NCBI GenBank assembly: GCA_000384615.1
Contig: ARQU01000001.1
Coordinates: forward strand, 1 to 64,000
Reading direction: 5' to 3'
DNA: 64,000 nucleotides
Origin: an alpha proteobacterium SCGC AAA536-G10
Lineage (GTDB): Bacteria > Pseudomonadota > Alphaproteobacteria > Puniceispirillales > Marisalimonadaceae
Shown here piece after piece: positions 26,397 to 36,438 of the stretch. The notes below the pieces were generated by a model that saw only the letters and a program-made list of their open reading frames with translations, was not told the DNA's origin and searched no databases. The position numbers were made by a program, and so were the translations under genes. Positions within the stretch are counted from its first letter, which is position 1, and the number at the start of each line of letters is the position of its first letter.

Positions 26397-28145
26397 ATGA
26401 ACACTTTAACACAACTTTTTTTTGAAAACTCATTATTGTATCAGAATAAAACATTATTTGGTTTCAAAAAAAATGGTGAATGGAGCCATATTTCTTGGAA
26501 CGAAGCTAGTGATCTTGTTCAAGACTTAAGTGTTGGTTTACATGAAATAGGCGTTAGAAAAAATGATAAGATATCAATTATAGCTGAAAATTCCTATAAA
26601 TGGTGTGTAGTTGATTTAGCTATAATATCTTTAGGTGCCATTACTGTTCCTGGTTATACCACAAGCAACGAAGATGAGATATTTTATCTCTTATCTCACT
26701 CTGAAGCCTCTGTTGTTTTTTTGAACTCAAAATTATTATCAACTATAGAAAATATTTTGCCAAAATTAGATAAATTAAAACATATAGTATGCATTGATGA
26801 AGTTAAGAGAGCAAAATTAAATAACACTATTAATAGTTTCGATAATCTCATTAGTAAGGGGTCTAAAAGTTTAAATAAATCGAACTTCAAAGAAGATACT
26901 CTTCACAAAGTCAAAGAAGATGATGTGGTTTCTATTATATATACATCTGGCACTAGCAGTAAACCTAAAGGTGTAATGCTTACTCACAAGTCTATTATAT
27001 CAAATATCTTAGGTGCAAATGAACTTGTTAAAGAATTAGAAGTTAAAGACCATAAGTTTTTATCTATAATTCCACTTTCACATGCATATGAACACACTGC
27101 TGGTTTTTTCCTTCCTATTCTGATTGGAGCAGAAATTTTTTTCAACGAAAACCGTGATCAAATTGTTAATGATTTACTTAGTGTCAAACCCTCTTTAATG
27201 ACTGCTGTACCAAGGCTCTATGAGGTATTGCATAAAAAAATAAACAATCAGTTATCTAATCAAAGTAAGATCACTCAAAAACTGTTTTCTAAAACAATTG
27301 AATTGGGAACAAAAAAATTTGAAAAACATGAATTACTTTTTATAGAAAAACTTCAAGATTTTGCTTTAGACAAATTAGTAAGAAAAAAAATTCAAAAAAA
27401 ATTTGGTGGTAATTTAAAAGCTTTTATTTCAGGTGGAGCTGCTTTAAATGAACAGGTTGGTTTGTTTTTTCAATCTCTTGGTATTAATATTTTGCAAGGA
27501 TATGGACAAACCGAATGCTCACCACTCATATCATGTAATCCAATTCATAACATAAAAATAAACTCTGTTGGTCCAGTTATAAAAGGTATTGATATCAAAT
27601 TATCTAAACAGAATGAAATACTTGTCAAAGGCAATTCTCTCATGAAAGGATATTGGAAGGATAAAAAAAACACTAATAATACAATAATAGACGGTTGGCT
27701 ACATACTGGAGATTTGGGATCGATAGATGAAGATGGATACCTATATATATCTGGCCGAATAAATGAAATGATTGTAAATTCAGGTGGAGAAAACATTGCA
27801 CCTGTACCAATCGAAAATCTCTTAATGTCTTTCGATGAGATTGAACAAGCTCTTGTTTGTGGGCATAATAGACCCTTTCTAATATCTGTACTTATCCCCA
27901 ATGAAACATTGTTAAAGTCAAATAGAAGCAATGTTAATAAAATGAAAACAGATTTCCAAAATATTATTAACAACGTAAATAAACAGTTGTCGCAAAACAA
28001 AAAAATTAGAAAATTTATTTTGTCAGACAAACTTTTTAGTATAGAGAATAGTCAATTAACGCCAACTCTCAAAATGAAAAGGCGTGTGATTGAAGCTTTT
28101 TATAAAGATGAAATAGAGAGCTTATATAAAAAATCCTATTTTTAA
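26397..28145 (+). CDS. AMP-forming long-chain acyl-CoA synthetase
   Basis: The 582-residue ANL-superfamily ligase activates fatty acids with ATP and CoA. The AMP-binding P-loop TSGTSSKPKGVMLTH, IPLSHAYEH, GYGQTECSP, DGWLHTGDLGSID and ISGRINEMIVNSGGENIAP are all present. The A10 Lys is probably in TPTLKMKRR near the C-terminus. The length and motifs resemble the FadD15/long-chain group. No membrane segment is evident, so it is probably a peripheral membrane enzyme. It may feed exogenous fatty acids into phospholipids or beta-oxidation. Confidence 0.92.
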   Translation: MNTLTQLFFENSLLYQNKTLFGFKKNGEWSHISWNEASDLVQDLSVGLHEIGVRKNDKISIIAENSYKWCVVDLAIISLGAITVPGYTTSNEDEIFYLLSHSEASVVFLNSKLLSTIENILPKLDKLKHIVCIDEVKRAKLNNTINSFDNLISKGSKSLNKSNFKEDTLHKVKEDDVVSIIYTSGTSSKPKGVMLTHKSIISNILGANELVKELEVKDHKFLSIIPLSHAYEHTAGFFLPILIGAEIFFNENRDQIVNDLLSVKPSLMTAVPRLYEVLHKKINNQLSNQSKITQKLFSKTIELGTKKFEKHELLFIEKLQDFALDKLVRKKIQKKFGGNLKAFISGGAALNEQVGLFFQSLGINILQGYGQTECSPLISCNPIHNIKINSVGPVIKGIDIKLSKQNEILVKGNSLMKGYWKDKKNTNNTIIDGWLHTGDLGSIDEDGYLYISGRINEMIVNSGGENIAPVPIENLLMSFDEIEQALVCGHNRPFLISVLIPNETLLKSNRSNVNKMKTDFQNIINNVNKQLSQNKKIRKFILSDKLFSIENSQLTPTLKMKRRVIEAFYKDEIESLYKKSYF

Positions 28146-28167
28146 GGTTTGATATGGTTTTAAGATA

Positions 28168-29118
28168 TTGAAATTTAATTTTTTTAATCCACAGGTAACT
28201 GATAATCCTGTTTCCTCACTTACCATGTTAGTCATAGGTGTTATAATCTTATCTTTACAAGATAGTTTAATTAAATACATGGCTAGTGAAACAAGTTTTT
28301 GGCAACTTCAATTTATACGTTCAATCGGAAATATTATTTTGTTATTTAGTATTGCTAGGATAACTAATGGGATTGGCATTCTATTTCCACTTAAATGGAA
28401 ACCAGTATATTTGAGGGCATTGACAATGACTACCTGCATGTTTTGTTTTTTTGCAGCGTCACCACAATTAAGTTTTGCTCAAATGGCAGCAGGTCTTTAT
28501 ACATTCCCAATTTTTGTATCTTTATTAGCAATAGTATTTCTTAAGGAAAGAATAGGTTTATGGAGATTTTTTGCCCTAATGTTAGGAAGTTTTGGAGCTT
28601 TGCTTATTTTAGAACCATGGTCTGAAAATTTTAAATATTTACAAATTTTACCTGTCATAGCAGGCTTTTTCTTTGCTTGTAATATTATTTTAATAAGGAA
28701 GTACTGCAGGCAAGAAACTGTTATGTCTCTTACTTTAGCTGTAGGGGTAATGTTTTTTATTTCAGCATCGCTAGGAATATTGTTCTTTGAATTAATATTT
28801 CAAAATAATTTTCTTAGAGGGAATAGTCCATTTGTTTTTATAGGTTGGCCATCTTTAACTATAATTGTTTTTGTATTTTGCCTTTCGTGTTCAATTCTTA
28901 ATATTTCAGGTAATATGCTATTAGCAAAAGCATACCAGACAGCAGAAAGCAGCTGGTTGGCACCTATGGATTATTCTTATTTAGTTTTTGCAGCTATTTG
29001 GGGAAAGATATTTTTTGGAGTGTGGCCAACTCTTTTGAATTTGATTGGAATGTTCTTTATAGCTTTTTCTGGTATTTTGATAGCCTTTCGTGAGCAAAGA
29101 AAATTAAAATCTAATTAA
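28168..29118 (+). CDS. EamA/DMT-family transporter
   Basis: This 316-residue drug/metabolite transporter has ten predicted helices in two EamA halves, with ITNGIGILFPLKWKP between early helices and FLKERIGLWRFFALMLGSFG at the end of the first repeat. The substrate cannot be told from sequence. It starts at TTG 22 bases after the acyl-CoA ligase, with only a weak Shine-Dalgarno sequence. Its end overlaps the convergent helicase gene by eight bases. It is one of four EamA genes within 11 kb. Confidence 0.88.
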   Translation: MKFNFFNPQVTDNPVSSLTMLVIGVIILSLQDSLIKYMASETSFWQLQFIRSIGNIILLFSIARITNGIGILFPLKWKPVYLRALTMTTCMFCFFAASPQLSFAQMAAGLYTFPIFVSLLAIVFLKERIGLWRFFALMLGSFGALLILEPWSENFKYLQILPVIAGFFFACNIILIRKYCRQETVMSLTLAVGVMFFISASLGILFFELIFQNNFLRGNSPFVFIGWPSLTIIVFVFCLSCSILNISGNMLLAKAYQTAESSWLAPMDYSYLVFAAIWGKIFFGVWPTLLNLIGMFFIAFSGILIAFREQRKLKSN

Positions 29119-30397
29119 GGAAAGACAGATTTAGGTTGTTATTAAAAAGTATATCTGAGATATTTATTGGCCTAGTTAAAAATAAGCCTTCTAAAGATGT
29201 TACTCTACTCAAAGCTACGTAGGTTTGTCCAGGTGCAAAAGAGCCTCTATCTAAATCAATTATAACTTTTTCAAAAGTTTGTCCTTGGCTTTTATGAATT
29301 GTTACTGCCCAAGCTAATTTGATCGGATATTGGGTAAAAGTTGCTACAACTTCATGTAAAACTTGACCATCTTTTATTAAATAATCAAATTTCTCCCAAG
29401 TGTCTTGTGTTATTTTATGAACCTTATTTTTTATTTTCAAATGAATGCTATCATGCGTTAAATCAGTAACGATCCCGATAGAACCGTTCACCCATCTCTT
29501 AGGAGATTTAATATCATTTTTAATTAACATTACTTGAGCACCAACTTTTAACTCAAGAACTTCGTCAGCAGGTTTTTCTTTAAAGTCACCTGTTTCTGAC
29601 GATTGATATGAAAATATTTCATTACTTATACTTTTAAGATTTGCACTATTAATAGAGTCAACCTTACGATTAGTGGGTGATAATATTATAGACTCATATA
29701 AATCATTAGATCCTTGATTAATTACTTTGTTATTTAAGGGTATGAGATCTGTTTCAGTTATATTTCCAGATCTAATCTTATTAAGTATGTCAATAAACTC
29801 AGTATCTTTTTGTCTATATATTTTTGTGAGTTCATATGTCCTTATATTGCTATTTTCATAACAATTAGCATGAAAAAAATAATGTCCGTTAGGATAAAAA
29901 TTATCAAAGATATCTTTTTCATTTTCTCGTATCACTGGTGGAAGTTGATGAATGTCACCCAAAAGAATAATTTGAACTCCACCAAAAATTTCATCATTAT
30001 TTCTGTTAAGTCTAAGTGACTGGTCTATTGCGTCAAGAAGGTCACATCTAATCATAGAACATTCATCAATCAAAATAGTATCAACGTTTTTAATTAAATT
30101 GCCTCTTAATCTTTTAATTTTTTCATTGATTAATATTCTGGGTGGGAATAAGAAAAAGGAATGTATGGTTTTACCTTTGGCTTTAATCGCAGATATTCCT
30201 GTTGAAGCAAGTATAACAAAATTTTTTTTGGAATTGATACGAAAGTATTCTAATAATGTTGTTTTACCAGTCCCAGCTTTACCAGTAATAAAAATATTTT
30301 GATTAGAATATTCCATCTTATTAAAAATATCTTCGAATTCATTTTTAAGTTCAATAATATTAGATATATCTTTGTTTTTATTGATTTTAATTACCAT
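29111..30397 (-). CDS. PIF1-like ATP-dependent helicase
   Basis: This SF1B-type helicase of 428 residues has Walker A FITGKAGTGKTTLLEYF, motif Ia ILASTGISAIKAKG, Walker B TILIDECSM, motif III LLGDIHQLPPV and the C-terminal 2B/VI region AVTIHKSQGQTFEKVIIDL plus YVALSRVTSLEGL. It matches the compact PIF1/RecD2-related helicases found in many bacteria, which unwind 5' to 3' and can resolve G-quadruplexes or R-loops. No extra nuclease or HRDC domain is seen. It ends one base before the gluconokinase stop on the same strand but has no functional link to that pathway. Confidence 0.9.
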   Translation of the reverse strand: MVIKINKNKDISNIIELKNEFEDIFNKMEYSNQNIFITGKAGTGKTTLLEYFRINSKKNFVILASTGISAIKAKGKTIHSFFLFPPRILINEKIKRLRGNLIKNVDTILIDECSMIRCDLLDAIDQSLRLNRNNDEIFGGVQIILLGDIHQLPPVIRENEKDIFDNFYPNGHYFFHANCYENSNIRTYELTKIYRQKDTEFIDILNKIRSGNITETDLIPLNNKVINQGSNDLYESIILSPTNRKVDSINSANLKSISNEIFSYQSSETGDFKEKPADEVLELKVGAQVMLIKNDIKSPKRWVNGSIGIVTDLTHDSIHLKIKNKVHKITQDTWEKFDYLIKDGQVLHEVVATFTQYPIKLAWAVTIHKSQGQTFEKVIIDLDRGSFAPGQTYVALSRVTSLEGLFLTRPINISDILFNNNLNLSFLN

Positions 30398-30398
30398 A

Positions 30399-30899
30399 CT
30401 AAGGCTTGCTATTTTTAAAAATTGACATTAATTGATTGACCATTTTATCTGGTTCTAGGGGTTCATCTAAAGTTATGGCTTTTTCAGGCTCTTCTAAAAT
30501 TGAAAATTGGCTTTCAACCAAGCTGTTTGGCATAAAATGATTTTGCCTATTACTTATCCTTTTTTGAGCTGTTTCTTTTTTAATCTTCAAATAAACTAAA
30601 TAATAATTCTTAACATTAAGTATTGTCCTATATTTTTCTTTGAGGGCGGAGCAAGTGACAACAAGATTTTCTTTTTCTTCCCTTTTAATAATTTCTTCTC
30701 TAATTTTAATAAGCCAATCATATCTATCCTCGTCATTTAAGGGGATACCTGAACTCATTTTTTTCACATTATTTTTACTGTGATAGTCATCTCCTTCTAT
30801 TAGAAAAGCATTCATTTTTTTACAAAGTTTTTCTGCTATTGTTGTTTTTCCCGAACCAGCAACACCCATAATCAAAAAAGTAACAAATTTTTTATTCAT
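30399..30899 (-). CDS. gntK: gluconokinase
   Basis: Gluconokinase phosphorylates D-gluconate to 6-phosphogluconate. The 166-residue P-loop kinase has MGVAGSGKTTIAEKL, the GntK signature EGDDYHSKNNVKKMSSGIPL with NDEDRYDWL, and the lid region RISNRQNHFMP. It overlaps the upstream gnd gene by four bases, so its product is passed directly to the enzyme encoded in the same operon. No gluconate transporter of the GntP or TRAP type is adjacent. Confidence 0.94.
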   Translation of the reverse strand: MNKKFVTFLIMGVAGSGKTTIAEKLCKKMNAFLIEGDDYHSKNNVKKMSSGIPLNDEDRYDWLIKIREEIIKREEKENLVVTCSALKEKYRTILNVKNYYLVYLKIKKETAQKRISNRQNHFMPNSLVESQFSILEEPEKAITLDEPLEPDKMVNQLMSIFKNSKP

Positions 30900-32275
30900 A
30901 ATTTAGTCCAATAAGGTTTAATCTTATTGTCATCCTTTTTACTCTTTATAGGATGAAGTCCAAAAAAACTTCTTTGTAATTGGATAGTTTCTCCAATTTT
31001 ATGATTTGAAAAAATTAAATCGTAATATGCAAGATTTGAAGATAAGACAGGGCAAGGGAGGCCAGATCTTATTCCGTTTGAATTAAATTCCCTTATTAAT
31101 TTGAATTTTTTTGAACATTTTTCTTCAATTAAACTATGTAGAAATTCAAAATTTAAGTTTTTGTGATTTTCATATTTTTGAGATATAAAATTAATGTAAT
31201 CGCCCTGTAATATACAGCCTGCACTCCATGCCTGAAAAATATCATCTATGTTATAATCAAAAAAATCCCAAACATTAGATTTTTTTATAAGATTAAGGCC
31301 TTGATATAGGGAGCAGGCAAAATTAAAAAAGATGATTTCTTCGAGGGGTATTTCAACATCGTCAATTTTTTCAGAAAGTATTTGGTCATTATTATTAACT
31401 TTTGATTTTTGCTTAAAATTATTTGAAAGAGACCTTGTAGAAACAGCTTCATAAATTGATGGAATACTTACTCCAAGTTCTAAAGCTGCCTTTATGGCCC
31501 AAATTCCTGTTCCATTTTGCTCTATTTTGTTATCTACTTCATCTATGAAATATTGGCTATTATTATTTTGAGCACTTATAATTTCCGAGGTAATCTTTAA
31601 AAGAAAAGAAGAGGACTGAGTTTTTAATATTTCTTCGAATTTTTTAGCTCGTAAATCATTATCCATATTATAAGCGTGTTCTAAAATATTACTTATTTCT
31701 GCTAATCCTTGCATAAGTGCATATTCAATCCCGTTATGAATTAATTTTACAAAGTGGCCGGACCCCGCGCTTCCAAAATAACAGCAGGCACTTTTGTTAT
31801 CAATTTTAGCGCTTATATCTTCAAATATACACCTTACATTTTCCCATGCGCTTTTTGAGCCTCCAACCATTATAGCAGGGCCGTCCTTAGCTCCTCTAGG
31901 CCCACCTGAAATACCAATTCCTAAAAAACTAATATTATGATCCTTTAAAAGTTTTTCTCTTTCAATCGAATGTAAATATAATGAGTTTCCTAGATCGGCA
32001 ATTATATCTTTTGGGTTTAAATAATTTATTAAATCACTTATACACTTATCAATTTTATTTGCTGGAAGGCTTAGCAATATTATTCTTGGTGAGGGGGTCT
32101 TATCAATTAGCTCTTTAGTAGTATTTAATAAACATAAATTTTTGATATTGTCATTATTTATACTTTCAACAATTAATTTATTTTTTTCATACGCATTTAC
32201 TTGATAATTTTTAGAAACCATATTTTTAGCTAAATTATAGCCCATTGAACCAAGTCCAATAAGTGCAATATTCAT
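30896..32275 (-). CDS. gnd: 6-phosphogluconate dehydrogenase (decarboxylating)
   Basis: Gnd converts 6-phosphogluconate to ribulose 5-phosphate, CO2 and NADPH. The 459-residue protein has the Rossmann start IALIGLGSMGYNLAKNM, the substrate region GISGGPRGAKDGPAIMVGG, the catalytic GSGHFVKLIHNGIEYALMQ and a C-terminal tail RSFFGLHPI. The substrate loop reads GGPRGA where most enzymes have GGEEGA, and the C-terminal FGAH motif is FGLH, so this is a divergent clade, but the catalytic Lys and His are kept. With gntK it forms a two-gene gluconate shunt. RpiB (51724) could take the product onward. Confidence 0.93.
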   Translation of the reverse strand: MNIALIGLGSMGYNLAKNMVSKNYQVNAYEKNKLIVESINNDNIKNLCLLNTTKELIDKTPSPRIILLSLPANKIDKCISDLINYLNPKDIIADLGNSLYLHSIEREKLLKDHNISFLGIGISGGPRGAKDGPAIMVGGSKSAWENVRCIFEDISAKIDNKSACCYFGSAGSGHFVKLIHNGIEYALMQGLAEISNILEHAYNMDNDLRAKKFEEILKTQSSSFLLKITSEIISAQNNNSQYFIDEVDNKIEQNGTGIWAIKAALELGVSIPSIYEAVSTRSLSNNFKQKSKVNNNDQILSEKIDDVEIPLEEIIFFNFACSLYQGLNLIKKSNVWDFFDYNIDDIFQAWSAGCILQGDYINFISQKYENHKNLNFEFLHSLIEEKCSKKFKLIREFNSNGIRSGLPCPVLSSNLAYYDLIFSNHKIGETIQLQRSFFGLHPIKSKKDDNKIKPYWTKL

Positions 32276-32345
32276 ACTATCTATTACCCATTTTATTTAA
32301 AAATTATTTTTTTATAACAATATAAAATATTGTTTACTATTAGAT

Positions 32346-33230
32346 TTAACTTAACTTAGATCTTGTTTGACTTACATATAGAATTATTCCTCCAACAATT
32401 ATTAAAGTCGTTCCAATAATACTGATTTTGTCAGGTAAAATTTGAAAAATAAAGAAATCATAAATACATACAAAAATCAAAGTGAAATAAAAAAAAGGTG
32501 CTACAAAATGAGCTTCACTTCTTTTCATTGCTTGAATAAAACATATTTGTGCGCAAAGCATGAGTGCGCCAACAAAAAACAAAGCTAAAATTTGTTTTAT
32601 GTTTGGTGAAATCCAGATGAAATATATTGGTATCGATGAAATCATTAATCCAATTCCATTATTTATTAGCAATATTTGTTTAGGTTTTTCTTCTATTGTA
32701 AGAATTTTTATAAATATAGACTCTAGTCCTAAAGCTAAAGCTCCAAAAATTAATAATATATAGACAAATTGTATTTCTAAAAGATTATTTTCTGGTCTAA
32801 TTAAAACAATTGCTCCAATAAAGGTAATAGCCACCGCAAACCATTTTGTAGTTTTAACAGTCTCTCCTAATAATGGTATAGCAAAAATCATTGTGAAAAT
32901 TGGGTTGATAAATATCAAAGCTGTCGCATCTGAAACAGGTATTAGAATTGAAGTTCCGAATAATATAGTTATCCCAATCCATCCACAAAAGGATCTACTA
33001 AAATGAAGTTTATAGTTAGGTTGAATTATTTTTGATTTTGTTTTCAAAAAAAAAAGAAAAATTAAAATAAATGCAAAAAGAAATCTTGAATGGCTAATTT
33101 GCATTGGATTTAATGGTTTTCCTAATAAGTCTGTGCCCAATACTTTAGCGATCACAGTTGTTCCACCAATAAATAAAGAGACAAAAATCATGTAGCAAAT
33201 TGAGGAAAGTGTATTATTTTTAATTATCAT
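32346..33230 (-). CDS. EamA/DMT-family transporter
   Basis: This 294-residue, ten-helix drug/metabolite exporter-type protein has paired EamA repeats (FAIPLLGETVKTTKWFAVAITFIGA in the first, FFIFQILPDKISIIGTTLIIVGG in the second). It begins inside the last codons of the next EamA gene (11-base overlap), so the two are co-translated and might form a heteromer. The substrate is unknown. Confidence 0.88.
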   Translation of the reverse strand: MIIKNNTLSSICYMIFVSLFIGGTTVIAKVLGTDLLGKPLNPMQISHSRFLFAFILIFLFFLKTKSKIIQPNYKLHFSRSFCGWIGITILFGTSILIPVSDATALIFINPIFTMIFAIPLLGETVKTTKWFAVAITFIGAIVLIRPENNLLEIQFVYILLIFGALALGLESIFIKILTIEEKPKQILLINNGIGLMISSIPIYFIWISPNIKQILALFFVGALMLCAQICFIQAMKRSEAHFVAPFFYFTLIFVCIYDFFIFQILPDKISIIGTTLIIVGGIILYVSQTRSKLS

Positions 33231-34170
33231 TTATTTTAATTATTTTAGAGATTGGTGTGTAGAAAATCTCTAATATAACGAAACCAGTTATTACAAATAT
33301 TGCTATTAATTGATTGATGCTGATGTCGTCCTTCAAAATAAAAAAAGCGAGACATAGTGCTATTACAGGTTTTAAAAAGAATAAGTAATTACCGCGAGCA
33401 ACATCAGGGATTTTAGAAAGTCCCCACAGCCACAAAATGAAGGCAATGCAAGTGTTCCAAATACCAAGGGCAATGATTGAAAAATATTCAACACTTGATC
33501 GATCAAAAAGATCAAGTGGGTTTACCCATATACCCCAGATTATGCCAACAGATGGATATAATGCTACAAAGCCAAGGGAGAATGTGTAGGTTGTCATTCG
33601 TACAGATCCGTATAATTGCACATAAGGCTTTACCATTACAAGATAGATTGCACCAACTAGAGCGCATCCTATTGATAAACATATTCCAGTTAGACTGTTA
33701 CTTGTTCCACTAAGTTGATCAAGATAACCATCTGTCAACAAAAATATGCATCCTAAGAAAGCTCCAATACCACTAATAATTTTTGGAGGTGTAATTTTTG
33801 TTTTTTCAATAATTCTTGCCACAAACACCACACCTATCGGCATTATTGTTACCATAGTGGCCACTTGTACAACAGATGCAAAATCTAAAGCCCAGTGAAA
33901 TAGAAATTGGCCAAAAGCCATTCCTAAAACTGAAAGAATTACAATAGGATAAGCATTTTCTTTTAGAGGTTTAATTAATTCTCTAGAGGTAGGATTTAAC
34001 ATGCATAAAATTAAGAGTGCAAATCCTCCTAATCCAAATCTCCAAACAGAAACTTCAACACCAGATATACCAGATAATTTTACAAAAAATTCTGAACTTG
34101 CATGCCCACAAACACCTAAAAAAGCAGCTAAATATGCTAGTATGATAATTGTTTTATTAGTTTGAATCAT
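33220..34170 (-). CDS. EamA/DMT-family transporter
   Basis: This is a 316-residue member of the same superfamily, with two EamA repeats and about ten helices (GVEVSVWRFGLGGFALLIL, LSVLGMAFGQFLFHWAL). It lies 30 bases downstream of the molybdenum hydroxylase operon on the same strand, so it may belong to that transcript and move the substrate or product of that enzyme. That is inference from position only. Confidence 0.88.
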   Translation of the reverse strand: MIQTNKTIIILAYLAAFLGVCGHASSEFFVKLSGISGVEVSVWRFGLGGFALLILCMLNPTSRELIKPLKENAYPIVILSVLGMAFGQFLFHWALDFASVVQVATMVTIMPIGVVFVARIIEKTKITPPKIISGIGAFLGCIFLLTDGYLDQLSGTSNSLTGICLSIGCALVGAIYLVMVKPYVQLYGSVRMTTYTFSLGFVALYPSVGIIWGIWVNPLDLFDRSSVEYFSIIALGIWNTCIAFILWLWGLSKIPDVARGNYLFFLKPVIALCLAFFILKDDISINQLIAIFVITGFVILEIFYTPISKIIKINDN

Positions 34171-34200
34171 AAAATTAAAACAAAAATCAAAAAAATAAAA

Positions 34201-36438
34201 TTAGTTACCTTCGATAATTTTCAATACCTTTGGGGGTGACATCGGTAAACTATAAGATCTTTTTCCAATAGCTTGATATACAGCATTTGAAATGGCGGCT
34301 AAAGGTGGAACCAATGGAACTTCACCAACTCCTCTAACGCCTTGCGGATGTTTTGGGTTAGGAACTTCAATTAAAACTGTATCTAGCATAGGTAAGTCAG
34401 AACAAACTGGCATCCTATAATCAAGGAATCCTGTGTTATCCAAATGACCTTGTTTATTATAAATATACTCTTCACTCAAGGCCCATCCGATTCCTTGCGC
34501 ACACCCACCTTGCAGTTGACCTTCAACATAATCTGGATGAATAGCCTTTCCTACGTCCTGTATAGAAGTATATTTTTTCACTCTTACTATGCCTAAATCC
34601 ATATCAACTTCAACATCACAAATATGAGTTGCAAATCCGCCTTCAGCTCCTTCAGTATTCACTTGATAACCTGCACCAATAGGTCCTCCAGTAGCAGTAG
34701 CTTTGCCAGCCAATTCTGCTAAAGATAATGGATCAAATTTACCAGCATTGTCGCCAGCTGGACGAGCTTCACCATTTTCCCATTCAATAGCTTCTTCATC
34801 AATTCCCCAAATTTTAGCAGCTCTTTGCTTAAGTTGCTTAATTACTATTTTAGCAGATTCAGTTACAACCATTGCAGATGCAAATAAGACTCTACTTCCT
34901 CCAGTCAAATTACTATATCCAATGGTTGCTGTGTCTCCTATTAACACAGAAACTCTATCATGATGGATACCTAAAAGTTCAGCGGTAATATTTGCTATAG
35001 AAGCTCTAGAACCTCCAATATCAGGGTGACCAGTAGTAACAACTACATTTCCATCTTCTGTAATATTAAGTTGTGCACTAGATTCTCCGCCAGCATTAAA
35101 CCAAAATCCGCTTGCAACACCTCTTCCTTGATGCTTTTCTAGTTGGGACTTGTAGTGTGGGTGGTTTATTGCAGCATCTAGTGTTTCCATGTAACCCATT
35201 GTTGGATACGTTGGCCCATGTACAGCTTTGGTACCTTCTTTTGCAGCATTTAATTTTCTTAACTCAAGCGGACAAATTTTTAAAGCTTCTGCAATTTCAT
35301 CCAATACGCATTCAACGCCGTAAGCTCCAATTGGAGCTCCAGGCGCTCTATATGCTGCAACCTTACATCTGTTCGATACCACATCGTATCCAAATGTATG
35401 TGCATTAGGAATATCATATGGCGCTAATGAACACCCAACAGCACCCCTTATTGGAGATCCAGGAAATGCGCCAGCCTGAAGATAATATGTACCCTGAGCA
35501 GCTACAATCTTTCCATCTTTAGTAGCTCCGATTTTAATTTTACTTTTTGAGCCTGAAGTAGGTCCAGAAGCCCTCATTGTATCTTCTCTATTCATCACAA
35601 TTTTAACAGGACGACCTGTTTTTTGGGACAAAACTGTTGCTAAAGGTTCAAGATAAACAATAGTTTTACCACCAAAACCTCCACCAATTTCTGCTGGTAT
35701 AGCTCTTATATTACTTTGAGGAATACCTGTAAGAAAAGATGTCATGGCTCTTACCATAAATTGACCTTGACTTGAACTCCAAATAGTAGCTCTACCGTCG
35801 GCCGCTACACTTACAAGGCACGAATGAGTTTCTAAATAACCTTGATGGACGGCTTCTGTTTTGAAATCACGTTCTATAATAATATCGGCTTTTGCAAAAC
35901 CTTGTTCAATATCACCTTTTTTATGCTCTAGAGTACCAGCTATGTTAGACGGTTTATTATTAAATTTAATATGATCGTGTAGAATTGGAGCATCCGGTTT
36001 AATTGCGTCTTCAATATCAATGGCCCAAGGTAATATTTCATAATCTACTTCAATAAGCTTACATGCTTCTTCTGCTATTGCTTCTGTGGTAGCAGCTACT
36101 GCTGCTAGTGGGTGACCATGAAACAGTACTTTGTCTCTAGCCATAACATTTCTACACATCCAGCGCATATCTTGTATACCGAGAATTACAGGTTTATCTA
36201 ATGGAAAATCAACAATATCCTTAGAAGTAATTACAGCTTTAACACCGTCAATAGCTTCCGCTTTCTTTGTGTTAATCGATTTGATCTTAGCATGTGGGTG
36301 AGGGCTTCTTAATACATGTCCCCATATCATTCCAGGCATTGTAGTATCTGAAGAATACTGAGCTCTACCAGTTACTTTTTCTGCACCATCAGGTCTGACT
36401 GTGTTTTTTCCAATCCATTTATTACTAATCTCATTCAT
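34201..36438 (-). CDS. molybdopterin-binding large subunit of a xanthine dehydrogenase-family enzyme
   Basis: This is the catalytic subunit of a molybdenum hydroxylase (745 residues). The Ald_Xan_dh domain starts with VRPDGAEKVTGRAQYSSD. Mo-cofactor binding regions include EIGGGFGGK, AAYRAPGAPIGAYG and GHPDIGG, and the catalytic Glu lies in RGVGEVPLVPP. The loop AYRAPGAP is neither AYxCSFR (form I CO dehydrogenase) nor AYRGAGR (form II). The substrate is probably an aldehyde, purine-like or aromatic-CoA compound rather than CO. The small and FAD subunits follow in the normal order. The cofactor is made with the help of moaC/moeA at the start of the window. Confidence 0.92.
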   Translation of the reverse strand: MNEISNKWIGKNTVRPDGAEKVTGRAQYSSDTTMPGMIWGHVLRSPHPHAKIKSINTKKAEAIDGVKAVITSKDIVDFPLDKPVILGIQDMRWMCRNVMARDKVLFHGHPLAAVAATTEAIAEEACKLIEVDYEILPWAIDIEDAIKPDAPILHDHIKFNNKPSNIAGTLEHKKGDIEQGFAKADIIIERDFKTEAVHQGYLETHSCLVSVAADGRATIWSSSQGQFMVRAMTSFLTGIPQSNIRAIPAEIGGGFGGKTIVYLEPLATVLSQKTGRPVKIVMNREDTMRASGPTSGSKSKIKIGATKDGKIVAAQGTYYLQAGAFPGSPIRGAVGCSLAPYDIPNAHTFGYDVVSNRCKVAAYRAPGAPIGAYGVECVLDEIAEALKICPLELRKLNAAKEGTKAVHGPTYPTMGYMETLDAAINHPHYKSQLEKHQGRGVASGFWFNAGGESSAQLNITEDGNVVVTTGHPDIGGSRASIANITAELLGIHHDRVSVLIGDTATIGYSNLTGGSRVLFASAMVVTESAKIVIKQLKQRAAKIWGIDEEAIEWENGEARPAGDNAGKFDPLSLAELAGKATATGGPIGAGYQVNTEGAEGGFATHICDVEVDMDLGIVRVKKYTSIQDVGKAIHPDYVEGQLQGGCAQGIGWALSEEYIYNKQGHLDNTGFLDYRMPVCSDLPMLDTVLIEVPNPKHPQGVRGVGEVPLVPPLAAISNAVYQAIGKRSYSLPMSPPKVLKIIEGN

